Assembly: GCF_030757795.1 (NCBI RefSeq)
Contig: NZ_JAUQWH010000002.1
Location: 114,105 to 178,104, forward strand
Direction of reading: 5' to 3'
Length of the DNA stretch: 64,000 bases
Origin: Actinoplanes oryzae
Lineage (GTDB): Bacteria; Actinomycetota; Actinomycetes; Mycobacteriales; Micromonosporaceae
The position numbers and the translations under genes were made by a program. Position 1 is the stretch's first letter, and each line of letters opens with the position of its first letter. Shown here piece after piece: positions 48,685 through 57,227 of this stretch. The notes under the pieces were generated by a model. The model was given only the letters and a program-made list of their open reading frames with translations, did no database searches and was not told the origin of the DNA.

Positions 48685-49449
48685 TCACCCCCCGCTGATG
48701 CTGACGACCGCGCTGACCGCCCTGTCCACGAGGGTGTCCAGCACCCGGGGCAGGATGGTGATGGCCGTGCCGGAGAGCACGAGCACCAGCAGGATCTTGG
48801 CGGGGAAGCCGAGCTGGAAGGCGTTGAGCGCCGGGGCGACCCGGTTGAGCAGGCCGAAGGCCACGTCGGTGAGGAAGAGGACGGCGATCAGGGGCCCCGC
48901 GATCTGCAACGCCGACACGAACATCTCGCCCACGCCGCGTACGAGCAGGTTGCTGAAGGTCTCCAGGGAGAAGCCGGCGTCCAGCGGCAGGGTCTTGTAG
49001 GACTGGGCGAAGCCGCGCAGGATCAGCTGGTGCCCGTCGGTGGCGAAGAGCAGCGTGGCGGCGACGAGGTTGTAGAAGCGGCCGAGCACCGAGCTCTGGT
49101 TCTGCGACAGGGGGTCGTAGGCGGAGGCCAGCGTGAAACCGCCGAAGACGTCGAGCAGGTCGCCCGCCGCCTGCACGGCCGCGAAGAACAGATAGGTGAT
49201 GAAGCCCAGCGCCGCGCCCACGAAGATCTGCAGTGCGGTCGCGGCGATGATGGCCGAGGTCTGCAGCGACGGTACGGCCGGCGTCAGCCACGGGATCATC
49301 GGGAACGCGATGCCGATCGACAGCAGCACCTTGACCTGCGCCGGGATGAGGCGCGAGTTGAAGGGCGGGCACAGCATCAGCCACGCCCCGGCCCGGGCCG
49401 CCCCGAGGAAGAGGGCGATCAGCTGGGTCGTGGGCAGGTCGAAGTTCAC
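48685..49449 (-). CDS. fliR: Flagellar export gate protein FliR
   Basis: A 254-residue, six-helix membrane protein of the export gate. Family features are QLIALFLGAARAGAWLMLCP at the start and AGDLLDVFGGFTLASAYDPL in the middle. The GTG start overlaps the fliP stop by four bases, so FliR is translated directly after FliP with no fliQ between them, unlike the usual fliP-fliQ-fliR order. Confidence 0.95.
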   Translation of the reverse strand: MNFDLPTTQLIALFLGAARAGAWLMLCPPFNSRLIPAQVKVLLSIGIAFPMIPWLTPAVPSLQTSAIIAATALQIFVGAALGFITYLFFAAVQAAGDLLDVFGGFTLASAYDPLSQNQSSVLGRFYNLVAATLLFATDGHQLILRGFAQSYKTLPLDAGFSLETFSNLLVRGVGEMFVSALQIAGPLIAVLFLTDVAFGLLNRVAPALNAFQLGFPAKILLVLVLSGTAITILPRVLDTLVDRAVSAVVSISGG

Positions 49450-50300
49450 CGGTACGAGCCCACCAGCGCCGTGATGATCAGCCCCCAACCGTTGACCAGC
49501 ACGAACAGCAGCAGCTTGAAGGGCATCGCCACGGTGACAGGCGGCAGCATCATCATGCCCAGGGCCATCAGGGACGCGGAGACGACCATGTCGATGATGA
49601 GGAACGGGATGAAGATGACGAAGCCGATGATGAAGGCGGCGCGCAGCTCGGACAGGACGAAGGACGGGATGAGCGTGGTCAGCTCGACGTCCTCCTTGGC
49701 CGCCGGCCGCTCCTGACCCGAGACCTTGTTCATCAGGGCGAGTTCCTCTTCGCGGGTGCTGTTGAGCATGAACTCGCGCAGCGGCTGGACGCCGTCCCGG
49801 AACGCCTGCGACTGGGTCTTGTCGCCGGCCAGATAGGGCTGGACGCCCTGCTCGTTCACCTGGCTCAGCACCGGGCCCATGATGAAGAGGCTGACGAAGA
49901 GCGCCAGCCCCGCGAGCACCTGGTTGGGCGGCATGCTGGTGAGGCCGAGCGCGTTGCGGGTGATGCCCAGGACCATGAAGACCTTGGTGAAGCACGTGCA
50001 CAGCAGCAGGACGGCCGGGGCCACCGACAGCAGCGTCAGCCCGAGCACGATCACCAGGGAGGTGGCGGGCTTGCTGCCGTCCGGGTTGGTCCCGTTGATG
50101 TTGAAGTTGATGCTGCCGCCGCTCGGCGCCACCGTGGGCGCGACGGGTGCGGTCGGCCCGACCGGAGCCCGCGGCAGTTCATACCGCACCGGTACGCCCA
50201 CCGGCGCCGGAGTGGGAGCGGGAGCAGCCTGAGCTGCCACGGCGGGAAGTAGCAGCCCGCCGAGCGCCAGCAGCAGGATCAGGAGCGCGCGCCGCCACAT
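49446..50300 (-). CDS. fliP: Flagellar export gate protein FliP
   Basis: A 284-residue protein with a signal peptide (about 1-26), a Pro-rich extracytoplasmic segment of about 45 residues that is longer than in most FliP, and four helices. Conserved FliP stretches include CTCFTKVFMVLGITRNALG, PPNQVLAGLALFVSLFIMGP and VLSELRAAFIIGFVIFIPFL. FliP forms the five-subunit core of the gate. Its start follows the fliO stop directly. Confidence 0.97.
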   Translation of the reverse strand: MWRRALLILLLALGGLLLPAVAAQAAPAPTPAPVGVPVRYELPRAPVGPTAPVAPTVAPSGGSINFNINGTNPDGSKPATSLVIVLGLTLLSVAPAVLLLCTCFTKVFMVLGITRNALGLTSMPPNQVLAGLALFVSLFIMGPVLSQVNEQGVQPYLAGDKTQSQAFRDGVQPLREFMLNSTREEELALMNKVSGQERPAAKEDVELTTLIPSFVLSELRAAFIIGFVIFIPFLIIDMVVSASLMALGMMMLPPVTVAMPFKLLLFVLVNGWGLIITALVGSYR

Positions 50301-50301
50301 G

Positions 50302-50724
50302 TCAGTGCCTCGATGTCCGGTCGCGGAGGAAGTCCAGGGTCGAGTGCCAGGTCCGGGGCGACAGCACCGAGCCGTCCAGCTTGCCGCCGTGGTGCGGCAG
50401 CACGGTCGCGTGCACGGGATGCTCCGGGTCGGTCGGGTCGACCTCGAGGTGGTCGCGGTGCTCGTGCTCGTGGGCGAAGGCGGCCAGGTCGGTCTCGCCC
50501 AGCAGGCTCACGTGCGCGTCCGTCACGCCGAGGATCAGGGCGCGGTCGGCCACCTGCACCACGGCGACCGACGAGCCCCGGCTCAGCGTGGTGCGGCCGA
50601 GGATCGACAGCGTGCCCGTCCCGCGCCGGCCGACGCCACCGCGGCGCAGGACCCGGGCGATTCCCCACATGAGGCCGAGGACGACCAGGAGGGAGAAGCC
50701 GATGCGCAGGACGAGTTCGATCAA
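50302..50724 (-). CDS. fliO: Flagellar biosynthesis protein FliO
   Basis: A 140-residue protein with one N-terminal helix (about 4-24) and the FliO cytoplasmic core LSILGRTTLSRGSSVAVVQV then ALILGVTDAHVSLLGE. FliO assists assembly of the FliP ring. The C-terminus is His-rich (HEHEHRDHLE, HATVLPHHGG). It lies between fliN and fliP, in the standard fliO-fliP order, with four- and one-base gaps. Confidence 0.9.
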   Translation of the reverse strand: MIELVLRIGFSLLVVLGLMWGIARVLRRGGVGRRGTGTLSILGRTTLSRGSSVAVVQVADRALILGVTDAHVSLLGETDLAAFAHEHEHRDHLEVDPTDPEHPVHATVLPHHGGKLDGSVLSPRTWHSTLDFLRDRTSRH

Positions 50725-50728
50725 CGTC

Positions 50729-51475
50729 TCACTCCCGTTCGGTGCCGGGGGCGACGATCTCCGTGATCCGGATGCCGAAGTTCTCGTCGACCACGACGAC
50801 CTCGCCGCGGGCGATGAGGCGGCCGTTGACCAGCAGGTCGGCGGGGCTGCCGGCGGCCCGGTCCAGCTCGACGATGGCGCCGGGGGTCAGGCTGAGCAGC
50901 TCTCGTACGCTCATCCGGGTCCGCCCGAGCTCGGCCGACACCTCCATCTCGACGTCGTGCAGCATGTCGAGCCCGCCGCGCATGGGCGCCGCGCCGGAGG
51001 CTCCCCGCGGGGCGACGCCGCCCGGGTCGGCCGGCCACGGGGTCAATGCCATGGCGAGCACGGCGTTGACCTGGCCGGCGTCGAGCAGCGGCACCGCGAC
51101 GGCGTCGCCCTTCGCGGCGATCGAGCTGAGGGCGACGTCGGGCTCCATGAGCTGGCCGGGGTCGAGGACGACGGGGCCGAAGGCGCGGGCGGCGGCCTCC
51201 AGCGCCGGGCGTACGGCAGCCGTCAGGTCGAGCTCGCCGAGCGGGCTCTCCTTGAGCGCGTCGGCGAGGTCCTGGCCCACGACCACGACCACCTCGCCGG
51301 TGGCCGCGCCGCTGAACCGGGCGGTGACGGCCTGGCCGGTGGTCAGCAGGTCGGGCGTTGCCGCCACGGGGTTGCCGGCGGTCAGCTCGCGGCTGGTCGG
51401 CAGCACCCCGAGGGCCGCCACCGCGGCGGTCCGGACCAGCGCGAGCTGGGGCTCGGTGATCGTAGGCGCGGTCAT
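50729..51475 (-). CDS. fliN: Flagellar switch protein FliN with extra N-terminal domain (FliY-like)
   Basis: A 248-residue protein. The C-terminal 75 residues are a standard FliN/SpoA domain ([40 protein letters not shown]). The first 150 residues resemble a degenerate CheC-type domain as in FliY, but the catalytic E-X2-N helix is replaced ([16 protein letters not shown]), so phosphatase activity is unlikely. It forms the lower C-ring with FliM. It overlaps fliM by four bases. Confidence 0.93.
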   Translation of the reverse strand: MTAPTITEPQLALVRTAAVAALGVLPTSRELTAGNPVAATPDLLTTGQAVTARFSGAATGEVVVVVGQDLADALKESPLGELDLTAAVRPALEAAARAFGPVVLDPGQLMEPDVALSSIAAKGDAVAVPLLDAGQVNAVLAMALTPWPADPGGVAPRGASGAAPMRGGLDMLHDVEMEVSAELGRTRMSVRELLSLTPGAIVELDRAAGSPADLLVNGRLIARGEVVVVDENFGIRITEIVAPGTERE

Positions 51476-52410
51476 CTACGTTCTTCCTCCTTGGGCGACG
51501 GCACGACGAGACACGCCAGCCGGGCGCCCTGGTTGCCGGGTACCGCATGGGCAAAAACGGTCTCGTTGACGGTCACCTCGAGCGGCACGCTGGTCGGGTG
51601 CCCGAGCGGCACGACGTCGCCGGGGCGTAGATCCACGATGTCATCGGTACGCATCCGGATGGGCTGGAATCGGACAGCTACGTCGATCGGCGCCGCGGAA
51701 AGGCCGGCCGTCAGGTTGCGCAGCGAGGTGTCCCGGACCATCCGTTCCTGCGGGGTGAGCTCGATCTGCTCCTGCTTCTCCAGGACCGGCAGCACGGTGT
51801 TGAACGGAACGCACAGCGTGGCCGCGCACTCCTCCGAGCCGATCTTCATCTCGAACGTGGCCACGACCACCGCGTCGCCGGGCTGGTGGGCGCGCAGGAA
51901 CTGGGCGTTGTACTCGATGTCCTTGAGCTTCGGGTGGATGTCGACCAGCGTCTCGAAGCCGTACCGGAGCTCGCCGAGCATGCGCTCCAGCAGCCCGCGC
52001 AGCAGCGGCATCTCGACCTCGGTCAGCGGGCGCTCCGGCTGGGGCCCGCCGGGGCCACCGAGCATGTGGTCGATCGCGGTCATCACCGCGGAGGAGGCCA
52101 TCTCCATGAGCACCGTGCCGGGCAGCGGGTCGATGGACACCACGGCGATGACGGTCGGGTTGGCCAGGGAGGCGACGTACTCGTCGTAGTTCAGCTGTTC
52201 GATCGAGACCAGGGACACGCTGCTGACCACGCGCAGCCGGGTGGTGAAGAGCGTGCCGCAGCTGCGGGCGTACGTCTCGAAGGCGATCTGCAGGGTCCGC
52301 ACGTGCTCGCGGGACAGCTTGATCGGCTTGCGGAAGTCGTAGGAGGTCGGTCCCGCGCCGGCGCCACGCCGGGAGATCTTGCCGGGGGATCGGGTCGGGG
52401 AGCTGGTCAC
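51472..52410 (-). CDS. fliM: Flagellar motor switch protein FliM
   Basis: A 312-residue C-ring protein. The middle domain contains [38 protein letters not shown] and [14 protein letters not shown]. The C-terminal SpoA domain spans about 230-312 ([33 protein letters not shown]). The N-terminus is Ser/Arg/Gly-rich and lacks the LSQXEIDALL-type CheY-binding peptide of other FliM proteins. The GTG at 52410 is used; an in-frame start nine codons upstream would not add the peptide. Confidence 0.95.
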   Translation of the reverse strand: MTSSPTRSPGKISRRGAGAGPTSYDFRKPIKLSREHVRTLQIAFETYARSCGTLFTTRLRVVSSVSLVSIEQLNYDEYVASLANPTVIAVVSIDPLPGTVLMEMASSAVMTAIDHMLGGPGGPQPERPLTEVEMPLLRGLLERMLGELRYGFETLVDIHPKLKDIEYNAQFLRAHQPGDAVVVATFEMKIGSEECAATLCVPFNTVLPVLEKQEQIELTPQERMVRDTSLRNLTAGLSAAPIDVAVRFQPIRMRTDDIVDLRPGDVVPLGHPTSVPLEVTVNETVFAHAVPGNQGARLACLVVPSPKEEERR

Positions 52411-52419
52411 AGCAACCTC

Positions 52420-52446
52420 ATCGGCACGATTCCGCAACCCGCTGAG
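52420..52446 (-). promoter_or_regulatory. FliA/WhiG-type promoter of fliM
   Basis: On the minus strand CTCA (52446-52443), 17 bases, then GCCGAT (52425-52420). It fits the sigma-28 pattern fully and lies only nine bases from the FliM GTG, so the transcript has almost no leader. Confidence 0.75.
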
Positions 52447-52470
52447 GCGTACGGCGTGCTATGTCCCCGG

Positions 52471-52510
52471 AAAACACGAATAGGCGGATCCGCGTCTCCG
52501 CGGACCCGCC
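52471..52510 (-). terminator. Terminator after fliL
   Basis: On the minus strand a 12-bp stem (52499-52510 with 52483-52494, one G-U pair) with a four-base loop is followed by TATTCGTGTTTT. It separates the flbD-motA-motB-fliL transcript from the fliM promoter. Confidence 0.75.
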
Positions 52511-52545
52511 CTCGTCACTCGTGATCGGTGCCCCAGCCCAGGGCG

Positions 52546-53004
52546 TTACTGCGTGACGAACTGCGTGAAGTAGATGTCCATGACGGCCTGCTTGTCCTCC
52601 TCGACGTAGGCCTTCTCGATCTTCGCCAGGAGCTCCTCCTTGGCCTTCTCGCGGCCCTTCTCGGTGGACAGCTCGGCGACCGTCATGCCGGTGTACTGGT
52701 CGATCGCCAGGTCGGCGGCCTCGCTGAGGTCGACGGCCTCGGCCACGTCGGCGGTCTGCTGCAGGGCGAAGCCCAGCTTCAGGTAGTGCCCGTCGGCGAG
52801 GTTGATCGTGATGGCGTTCTCCAGGGCGGTGACGACGCCCTTCACCGGCTCCGGCTTCTCGGCCTCGGCCGAGTCGCCCTTGAAGAACGCGAAGTACGCG
52901 CCCGCGCCACCGCCGCCGAGCAACACGACGGCCGCGATGATGATGATGAGCATCTTGGGGGACTTCTTCTTGGGCGCCTCGGCGTCCTTCTTCTCTTCGG
53001 CCAT
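52546..53004 (-). CDS. fliL: Flagellar basal-body-associated protein FliL
   Basis: A 152-residue single-pass protein. A Lys-rich cytoplasmic start, one membrane helix (about 18-41, LIIIIAAVVLLGGGGAGAYF), then an extracytoplasmic domain ending in MDIYFTQFVTQ, the typical FliL C-terminus. FliL rings surround the stator units and stabilise torque. It starts 21 bases after the motB stop. Confidence 0.93.
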   Translation of the reverse strand: MAEEKKDAEAPKKKSPKMLIIIIAAVVLLGGGGAGAYFAFFKGDSAEAEKPEPVKGVVTALENAITINLADGHYLKLGFALQQTADVAEAVDLSEAADLAIDQYTGMTVAELSTEKGREKAKEELLAKIEKAYVEEDKQAVMDIYFTQFVTQ

Positions 53005-53025
53005 CGCCAGACTCCTTCCGTCGTG

Positions 53026-54051
53026 TCAGTCGTGTTCGGTGGTGGACTCGGTGGTCGTTTCGGCCGTGCCGGCCTCGGCCTTAGCCGCGGCCTCGGCCGC
53101 GGCGGTCGCCTCGGCAGTGGTCTGGCCGGTGTGCAGCTCGGCGTCGTCGCCGGCCGCGGTGGGCAGCAGGGCCGCCTGGTCCGCGGTGAGCGTGGTCAGC
53201 ACGATCACGTCGACGCGGCGGTTCATGGTCACCGAGCGCGGGTCGCTCGCCGGGATGAGCGGCTTGGTGTCGGAGAAGCCGACCGCGCTCATCTTCTTCT
53301 TGGCCAGGCCGTCGGCGATGAGGTACCGGACCGTCGCCGAGGCGCGCGCCGCGGACAGCTCCCAGCCGCTCGGGTAGAACGTCGTGGTCGCCTTCAGCTG
53401 GTTGGTGTGCCCGTCCACCTCGATGTTGTTGGGCAGCTCGGCCAGCGCCGGGGCGACGGCGTCCAGGATCTTCTTGCCGCCCGGCTGCAGGTCGGCCCGG
53501 TTGCCGGCGAAGACCACCTCGTTGGTGACGACGGTGACCACCAGACCGCGCTGGTCGATCGTGAACTTGACCTGGCCGAGCAGCTTGGCCTTCTTGAGCG
53601 CGTCGGAGATCTGGTTCTCGATCTTCTTGAGGTTCTCGGCCTCCTTGACGGCGGCCTGGGCGTTCTTGGAGGACTCGGCGCGCTCGGCGGCCTTGACCGC
53701 CTTCTCGACGGCCTCCTTCTGCTCCTTGGTCATGCCGGCCGTGCCGCCGTCGCCGCCGCCCGGGTTGACGCCCGGGTCGATCGGGACGACCGAGGTGGCC
53801 TGGCCGGCGCCGTCGAGGTTCGAGACGTTGCCGGAGAAGGCCGCGCTGGCGGCGCCGAAGCCCTCGGAGAGACCGGCCGCCAGTTCGGCGAACTTCTTCT
53901 GATCGACGCTGCTCATCGAGAACAGCACCACGAACAGGACGAAGAGCAGGGTGAGCATGTCGGCGTAGGACACGAGCCAGCGCTCGTGGTTGACGTGCTC
54001 CTCGTGCTCCTCGTGACCGCCCTTCTTCTTGGGCTTGCCGCCAGAGCTCAT
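53026..54051 (-). CDS. motB: Stator protein MotB
   Basis: A 341-residue protein. The membrane helix contains the essential proton-carrying aspartate (WLVSYADMLTLLFVLF, Asp31). A long Gly/Ala plug and linker follow, and a C-terminal OmpA-like peptidoglycan-binding domain (NIEVDGHTNQL, WELSAARASATVRYLI, DPRSVTMNRRVDVIV). It anchors the stator to the wall. The proton- rather than sodium-type assignment rests on overall resemblance only. The last 40 residues are acidic and low-complexity. It starts five bases after the motA stop. Confidence 0.95.
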   Translation of the reverse strand: MSSGGKPKKKGGHEEHEEHVNHERWLVSYADMLTLLFVLFVVLFSMSSVDQKKFAELAAGLSEGFGAASAAFSGNVSNLDGAGQATSVVPIDPGVNPGGGDGGTAGMTKEQKEAVEKAVKAAERAESSKNAQAAVKEAENLKKIENQISDALKKAKLLGQVKFTIDQRGLVVTVVTNEVVFAGNRADLQPGGKKILDAVAPALAELPNNIEVDGHTNQLKATTTFYPSGWELSAARASATVRYLIADGLAKKKMSAVGFSDTKPLIPASDPRSVTMNRRVDVIVLTTLTADQAALLPTAAGDDAELHTGQTTAEATAAAEAAAKAEAGTAETTTESTTEHD

Positions 54052-54056
54052 CTAGA

Positions 54057-54845
54057 TCAGGCCGCCTTCTTGTTGGCCCCGGCCTCGGCCGCCTTGGCGG
54101 CGTCCGGCGGGAGCAGGCTACGGAGCTTCTGGGCGACGAGACGCGGGTTCGAGCCGGCCTGGATGGCCAGGACGCCGTCGATGACCAGTTCCATCTCGTC
54201 GACCTCGATGCCGGACAAGCGGTCCAGGCGGGCCGCGGCGGGCAGGAAGATCAGGTTGGCCGAGAGCACGCCCCACAGGGTGGCGACGAACGCCGCGGCG
54301 ATCGAGTGGCCGAGCGTCTCGGGCTTGTCGAGGTTCTCGAGCACGTGCACGAGGCCCATGACCGTACCGATGATGCCAACCGTCGGGGCGTAGCCGCCCA
54401 TGTTCTCGAAGATCTTCTTGCCGGCCTTGTCGGCCTTCTTCTTGGCGGTGATCTCGGCGTGGAGGATGTCGTGCAGCTCCTCCGGGTCGGTGCCGTCGAT
54501 CGCCAGCTGCAGGCCGCGCTTGAGGAAGGGGTGCTCGACCGTCTTCACCGCGTCCTCGAGGGCCAGCAGGCCCTCGCGGCGGGCGCGCTCGGCCAGCTTG
54601 ACCACGTCGTCGACCAGCTTGGTGGGCGGGGCGACCTTGGCGAGGAAGACCTTCTGGAACAGCTTGCCGACGCTGAGCGCGTCCTTGAGGACCGCGCCGG
54701 CCATGGCGGCACAGAAGGCGCCGCCGAAGACGAGCAGCATCGAGGGGATCAGGATGATGGAGCTGGCGTGACCACCCTCGAGCGCCTGGACGACGAAGAC
54801 GATGATCAGGGCGACGACTACGCCGATGATGGAGGCGAGATCCAT
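54057..54845 (-). CDS. motA: Stator protein MotA
   Basis: A 262-residue, four-helix protein of the ion channel that drives the motor. The start shows SIIGVVVALIIVFVVQALEG, the cytoplasmic loop holds charged residues that contact FliG, and the third and fourth helices contain GGYAPTVGIIGTVMGLVHVL with the conserved proline. It is encoded between flbD and motB with gaps of two and five bases. Together with MotB it forms a 5:2 stator by family knowledge. Confidence 0.95.
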   Translation of the reverse strand: MDLASIIGVVVALIIVFVVQALEGGHASSIILIPSMLLVFGGAFCAAMAGAVLKDALSVGKLFQKVFLAKVAPPTKLVDDVVKLAERARREGLLALEDAVKTVEHPFLKRGLQLAIDGTDPEELHDILHAEITAKKKADKAGKKIFENMGGYAPTVGIIGTVMGLVHVLENLDKPETLGHSIAAAFVATLWGVLSANLIFLPAAARLDRLSGIEVDEMELVIDGVLAIQAGSNPRLVAQKLRSLLPPDAAKAAEAGANKKAA

Positions 54846-54847
54846 GG

Positions 54848-55132
54848 TCAGCGGTCCTTCCGGTGCAGCGGGAGCACGTTGCCGCTGGCGCGGGCCGGCT
54901 CGTCGTCGGTCAGGTCGGTGGCGGCGGGCGCGGCCTCGAGGCTGCTCGCCTGGGCGATCAGCGAGGCGCGGTAGTGGCGCACCGAGTCGATGAACTCGGG
55001 CACGGACTCGGCGATGACGTACTTGGTGCCGTCCACCAGCGTGATGACCGTGTCGGGCGTACAGTCGGCGCGCTCGACGAGGTCCGGGTTGAGGGCGAAC
55101 ACGCTGCCGTTCAAGCGGGTTACGAGGATCAC
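54848..55132 (-). CDS. flbD: FlbD family flagellar protein
   Basis: A 94-residue protein. The first 60 residues are the FlbD domain (VTRLNGSVFALNPDLVERAD, DTVITLVDGTKYVIAESVPE), followed by a low-complexity, Ala-rich tail. FlbD proteins of this small type are found next to flgE and motA in many bacteria; the role is unclear and differs from the Caulobacter regulator of the same name. It starts at GTG and leads the flbD-motA-motB-fliL transcript. Confidence 0.88.
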   Translation of the reverse strand: MILVTRLNGSVFALNPDLVERADCTPDTVITLVDGTKYVIAESVPEFIDSVRHYRASLIAQASSLEAAPAATDLTDDEPARASGNVLPLHRKDR

Positions 55133-55192
55133 GAGTGTTCCGTCCTTGGTTTGTCTGGGCTGGTGGGCCTTCCGTGGCCCGTCAGTAGGCTG

Positions 55193-55219
55193 TTCGGCCC
55201 GAGTCCGGTTGCCGATGAG
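55193..55219 (-). promoter_or_regulatory. FliA/WhiG-type promoter of flbD-motA-motB-fliL
   Basis: On the minus strand CTCA (55219-55216), 17 bases, then GCCGAA (55198-55193), an exact match to CTCA-N15-17-GCCGAA. It lies 61 bases ahead of the flbD GTG. Confidence 0.8.
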
Positions 55220-55270
55220 CGCGGGACGGTCGCTGTTCGGGTGCGAGCGCCCGGGAAGACGGGGAAACAC

Positions 55271-55307
55271 GAAGGCCGGGGCGGGCGCGATGCCCGTCCC
55301 GGCCTTC
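55271..55307 (-). terminator. Terminator after flgE
   Basis: A 16-bp stem (55271-55286 with 55292-55307, one G-U pair) around a five-base loop, 13 bases after the flgE stop, followed on the minus strand by GTGTTTCCCC. It isolates flgD-flgE from the flbD promoter. Confidence 0.75.
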
Positions 55308-55320
55308 GCCGGCAGTGCCG

Positions 55321-56547
55321 TTAGCGCTTGAGGTTGACGAGCTCCTGGAGAATCTCGTCGGACGTGGTGATGATGCGGCTGTTGGCCTGGAAACCGCGCT
55401 GCGCGATGACCAGGTTGGTGAACTCCTGCGCGAGGTCGACGTTCGACATCTCCAGCGCGCCGCTGGTGATCAGGCCGAGGCCCGCCGAGCCGGCCGCGCC
55501 GACCTGGGCCAGGCCCGAGTTCACGGTGCTGCGGAACATGGAGTCGCCGATCTTCTCGAGACCGTTGACGTTGTTGAAGTTCGCCAGGGCGAGCTGGCCC
55601 AGCGACTGCTTGAGACCGTTGGAGAAGACGCCGACGATCTGACCGGTGTTGGACACCGTGTACGAGCTCAGGATGCCCGCCGCGGAGCCGTCCGACGCGC
55701 TGACCCGGGCCTCGGTGTTGCCCGAGTAGTGCGTGATGTCGGTGATGTCGACCGCGTACGTCTTGCCGTTGTCGGTCAGGTTGATGCTGGTGACCTGGTT
55801 GCCGCCGGCGTCGACCGGCTTGCCGTTGACGAAGGTCAGCACCTCCGACCCGCCGCCCGGCGTCGTGACGGTCCACTTGTCCGTGTCGGTCTTGGTCATC
55901 GTCACGTTGAGCGTGCTGGAGGCGCCGTTCTCGTCGACGACCGGGATCGGGATCACCTTGGAGCTGCCGGGCGTGGGCGTGGCACCCGCCGCAGCGGTGT
56001 TGACCGGCGCCTCGTAGGACAGGTTGCCCGTCAGCGTGAACTTGGTGGTCTCCTCGGGCGCGAGGCTGATGCCGATGGGGAGCTTGATGTCTCCCGGGGC
56101 GCCCGCGGTGTTCACGGTGCCGTCCGCGTCGGCGGACCAGCCCTGCACGATCTGGCCGTTCGGGGTGGTCAGCGAGCCGTTGGCGTCGAAGGTGAACGAG
56201 CCGGCCCGGGTGTAGACCGACTCCCCGCCGCTCTTCACGACGAAGAAGCCGTCACCCTGGATCATCATGTCGCCGGACTTGCCGGTGGTCTGCGCGGCGC
56301 CCTGGCTGAAGTTGGCGTTGATGCTCGCCGTCCGCACACCGAGGCCGACCTGCGCCGGGTTGGTGCCGCCCGCGCCGTTCTGCGGGGCGCCGGCGGCGTT
56401 GACCATCTGCGACAGCGTGTCCTGGAAGACCGCCTGGCTCGACTTGTAACCGGTGGTGTTCACGTTGGCGATGTTGTTGCCCGTGACGTCCATCATCTGC
56501 TGGTGCGCACGGAGACCGGAGATGCCGGAGAAGAGGGAACGCAGCAT
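55321..56547 (-). CDS. flgE: Flagellar hook protein FlgE
   Basis: A 408-residue axial protein. The N-terminal rod-type signature is LRSLFSGISGLRAHQQMMDV then GNNIANVNTTGYKSS, and the C-terminal coiled part is NVDLAQEFTNLVIAQRGFQA. The variable outer domain spans about 130-330. Length is typical. It is exported through the FlhA/FlhB gate and polymerises with the FlgD cap. It starts three bases after the flgD stop. Confidence 0.95.
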   Translation of the reverse strand: MLRSLFSGISGLRAHQQMMDVTGNNIANVNTTGYKSSQAVFQDTLSQMVNAAGAPQNGAGGTNPAQVGLGVRTASINANFSQGAAQTTGKSGDMMIQGDGFFVVKSGGESVYTRAGSFTFDANGSLTTPNGQIVQGWSADADGTVNTAGAPGDIKLPIGISLAPEETTKFTLTGNLSYEAPVNTAAAGATPTPGSSKVIPIPVVDENGASSTLNVTMTKTDTDKWTVTTPGGGSEVLTFVNGKPVDAGGNQVTSINLTDNGKTYAVDITDITHYSGNTEARVSASDGSAAGILSSYTVSNTGQIVGVFSNGLKQSLGQLALANFNNVNGLEKIGDSMFRSTVNSGLAQVGAAGSAGLGLITSGALEMSNVDLAQEFTNLVIAQRGFQANSRIITTSDEILQELVNLKR

Positions 56548-56550
56548 AGG

Positions 56551-57147
56551 TCAGATTTCCTTCGGGGTAGCGGAATCATCGGAGGCGGTGTTCTCGGTCT
56601 CTCCAGCGGTGTCCCCGGCGGCGGCCGGTGTGGCCGAGGCAGCCGGAGCTGCCGCGGCCGGAGCAGCCGCTGCCGGGGTGGCGGTGGCCGCGGGCTGCGC
56701 GACCGACGCCTGCTGGACTTCCGTGACCTTGGACAGCTGCACATCCGTGTTCCCGACCACGAGGGTCGGTTCGCTGTCTCCGTTGAGCTTCGTGCGGGTG
56801 ACGACGCCCGTCTGCGAGACGCCGTTGGCGTCCTGGTAGGTGACCGTGCGGCCGACCAGCGCGCTCGCGCCGATCAGCTGCTGGGCCTGCATCATCTCGG
56901 CGATCTGGCCGAGCTTCTCGACCTGCGTGAACTGGGCCGTCTGCGCCAGGAACTGGGTCGAGTCGGCCGGGTTGGACGGGTCCTGGTACTTCAGCTGGGC
57001 GACCAGCAGCTTGAGGAAGGTGTCCTGGTCCGCGACGGACTTGCTCGCGCCGGCGTTCGTGGTGGTCCCGTTGGTGTACGTCGACGTCGCCTTGGCGGTC
57101 TTGTTGTCGTACGTGTTGCTCACGAACCCGTTGATCGGAGAAGTCAT
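56551..57147 (-). CDS. flgD: Hook-capping scaffold protein FlgD
   Basis: A 198-residue protein. The conserved N-terminal domain has DQDTFLKLLVAQLKYQDPSN, ADSTQFLAQTAQFTQVEKL and ALVGRTVTYQD. The C-terminal 60 residues are an Ala/Pro-rich, acidic low-complexity tail instead of the usual beta domain extension. It caps the growing hook. It leads the flgD-flgE pair behind a sigma-28-type promoter. Confidence 0.93.
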   Translation of the reverse strand: MTSPINGFVSNTYDNKTAKATSTYTNGTTTNAGASKSVADQDTFLKLLVAQLKYQDPSNPADSTQFLAQTAQFTQVEKLGQIAEMMQAQQLIGASALVGRTVTYQDANGVSQTGVVTRTKLNGDSEPTLVVGNTDVQLSKVTEVQQASVAQPAATATPAAAAPAAAAPAASATPAAAGDTAGETENTASDDSATPKEI

Positions 57148-57188
57148 CGGCCGGTCTCCCTCGCGGTTGGTGGCCCTCGCCCTTCAGG

Positions 57189-57214
57189 TTCGGCCGGGTC
57201 GCCGATTCGCTTAG
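57189..57214 (-). promoter_or_regulatory. FliA/WhiG-type promoter of flgD-flgE
   Basis: On the minus strand CTAA (57214-57211), 16 bases, then GCCGAA (57194-57189), one mismatch from the CTCA element. It ends 41 bases before the flgD ATG. Confidence 0.6.
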
Positions 57215-57227
57215 CGCCAGATCTTTT

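Noticed and set aside
47350..49384. A 1022-codon minus-strand frame reading from flagellar genes into the sulfotransferase
   Set aside because: Upstream of residue V at 47350 it is a shadow of flhB and fliR in the wrong frame; only the sulfotransferase part is real and has its own promoter.
48685..50300. A fliQ hidden by fusion to fliP or fliR
   Set aside because: Both proteins have normal ends for their families and no additional two-helix FliQ-like segment.
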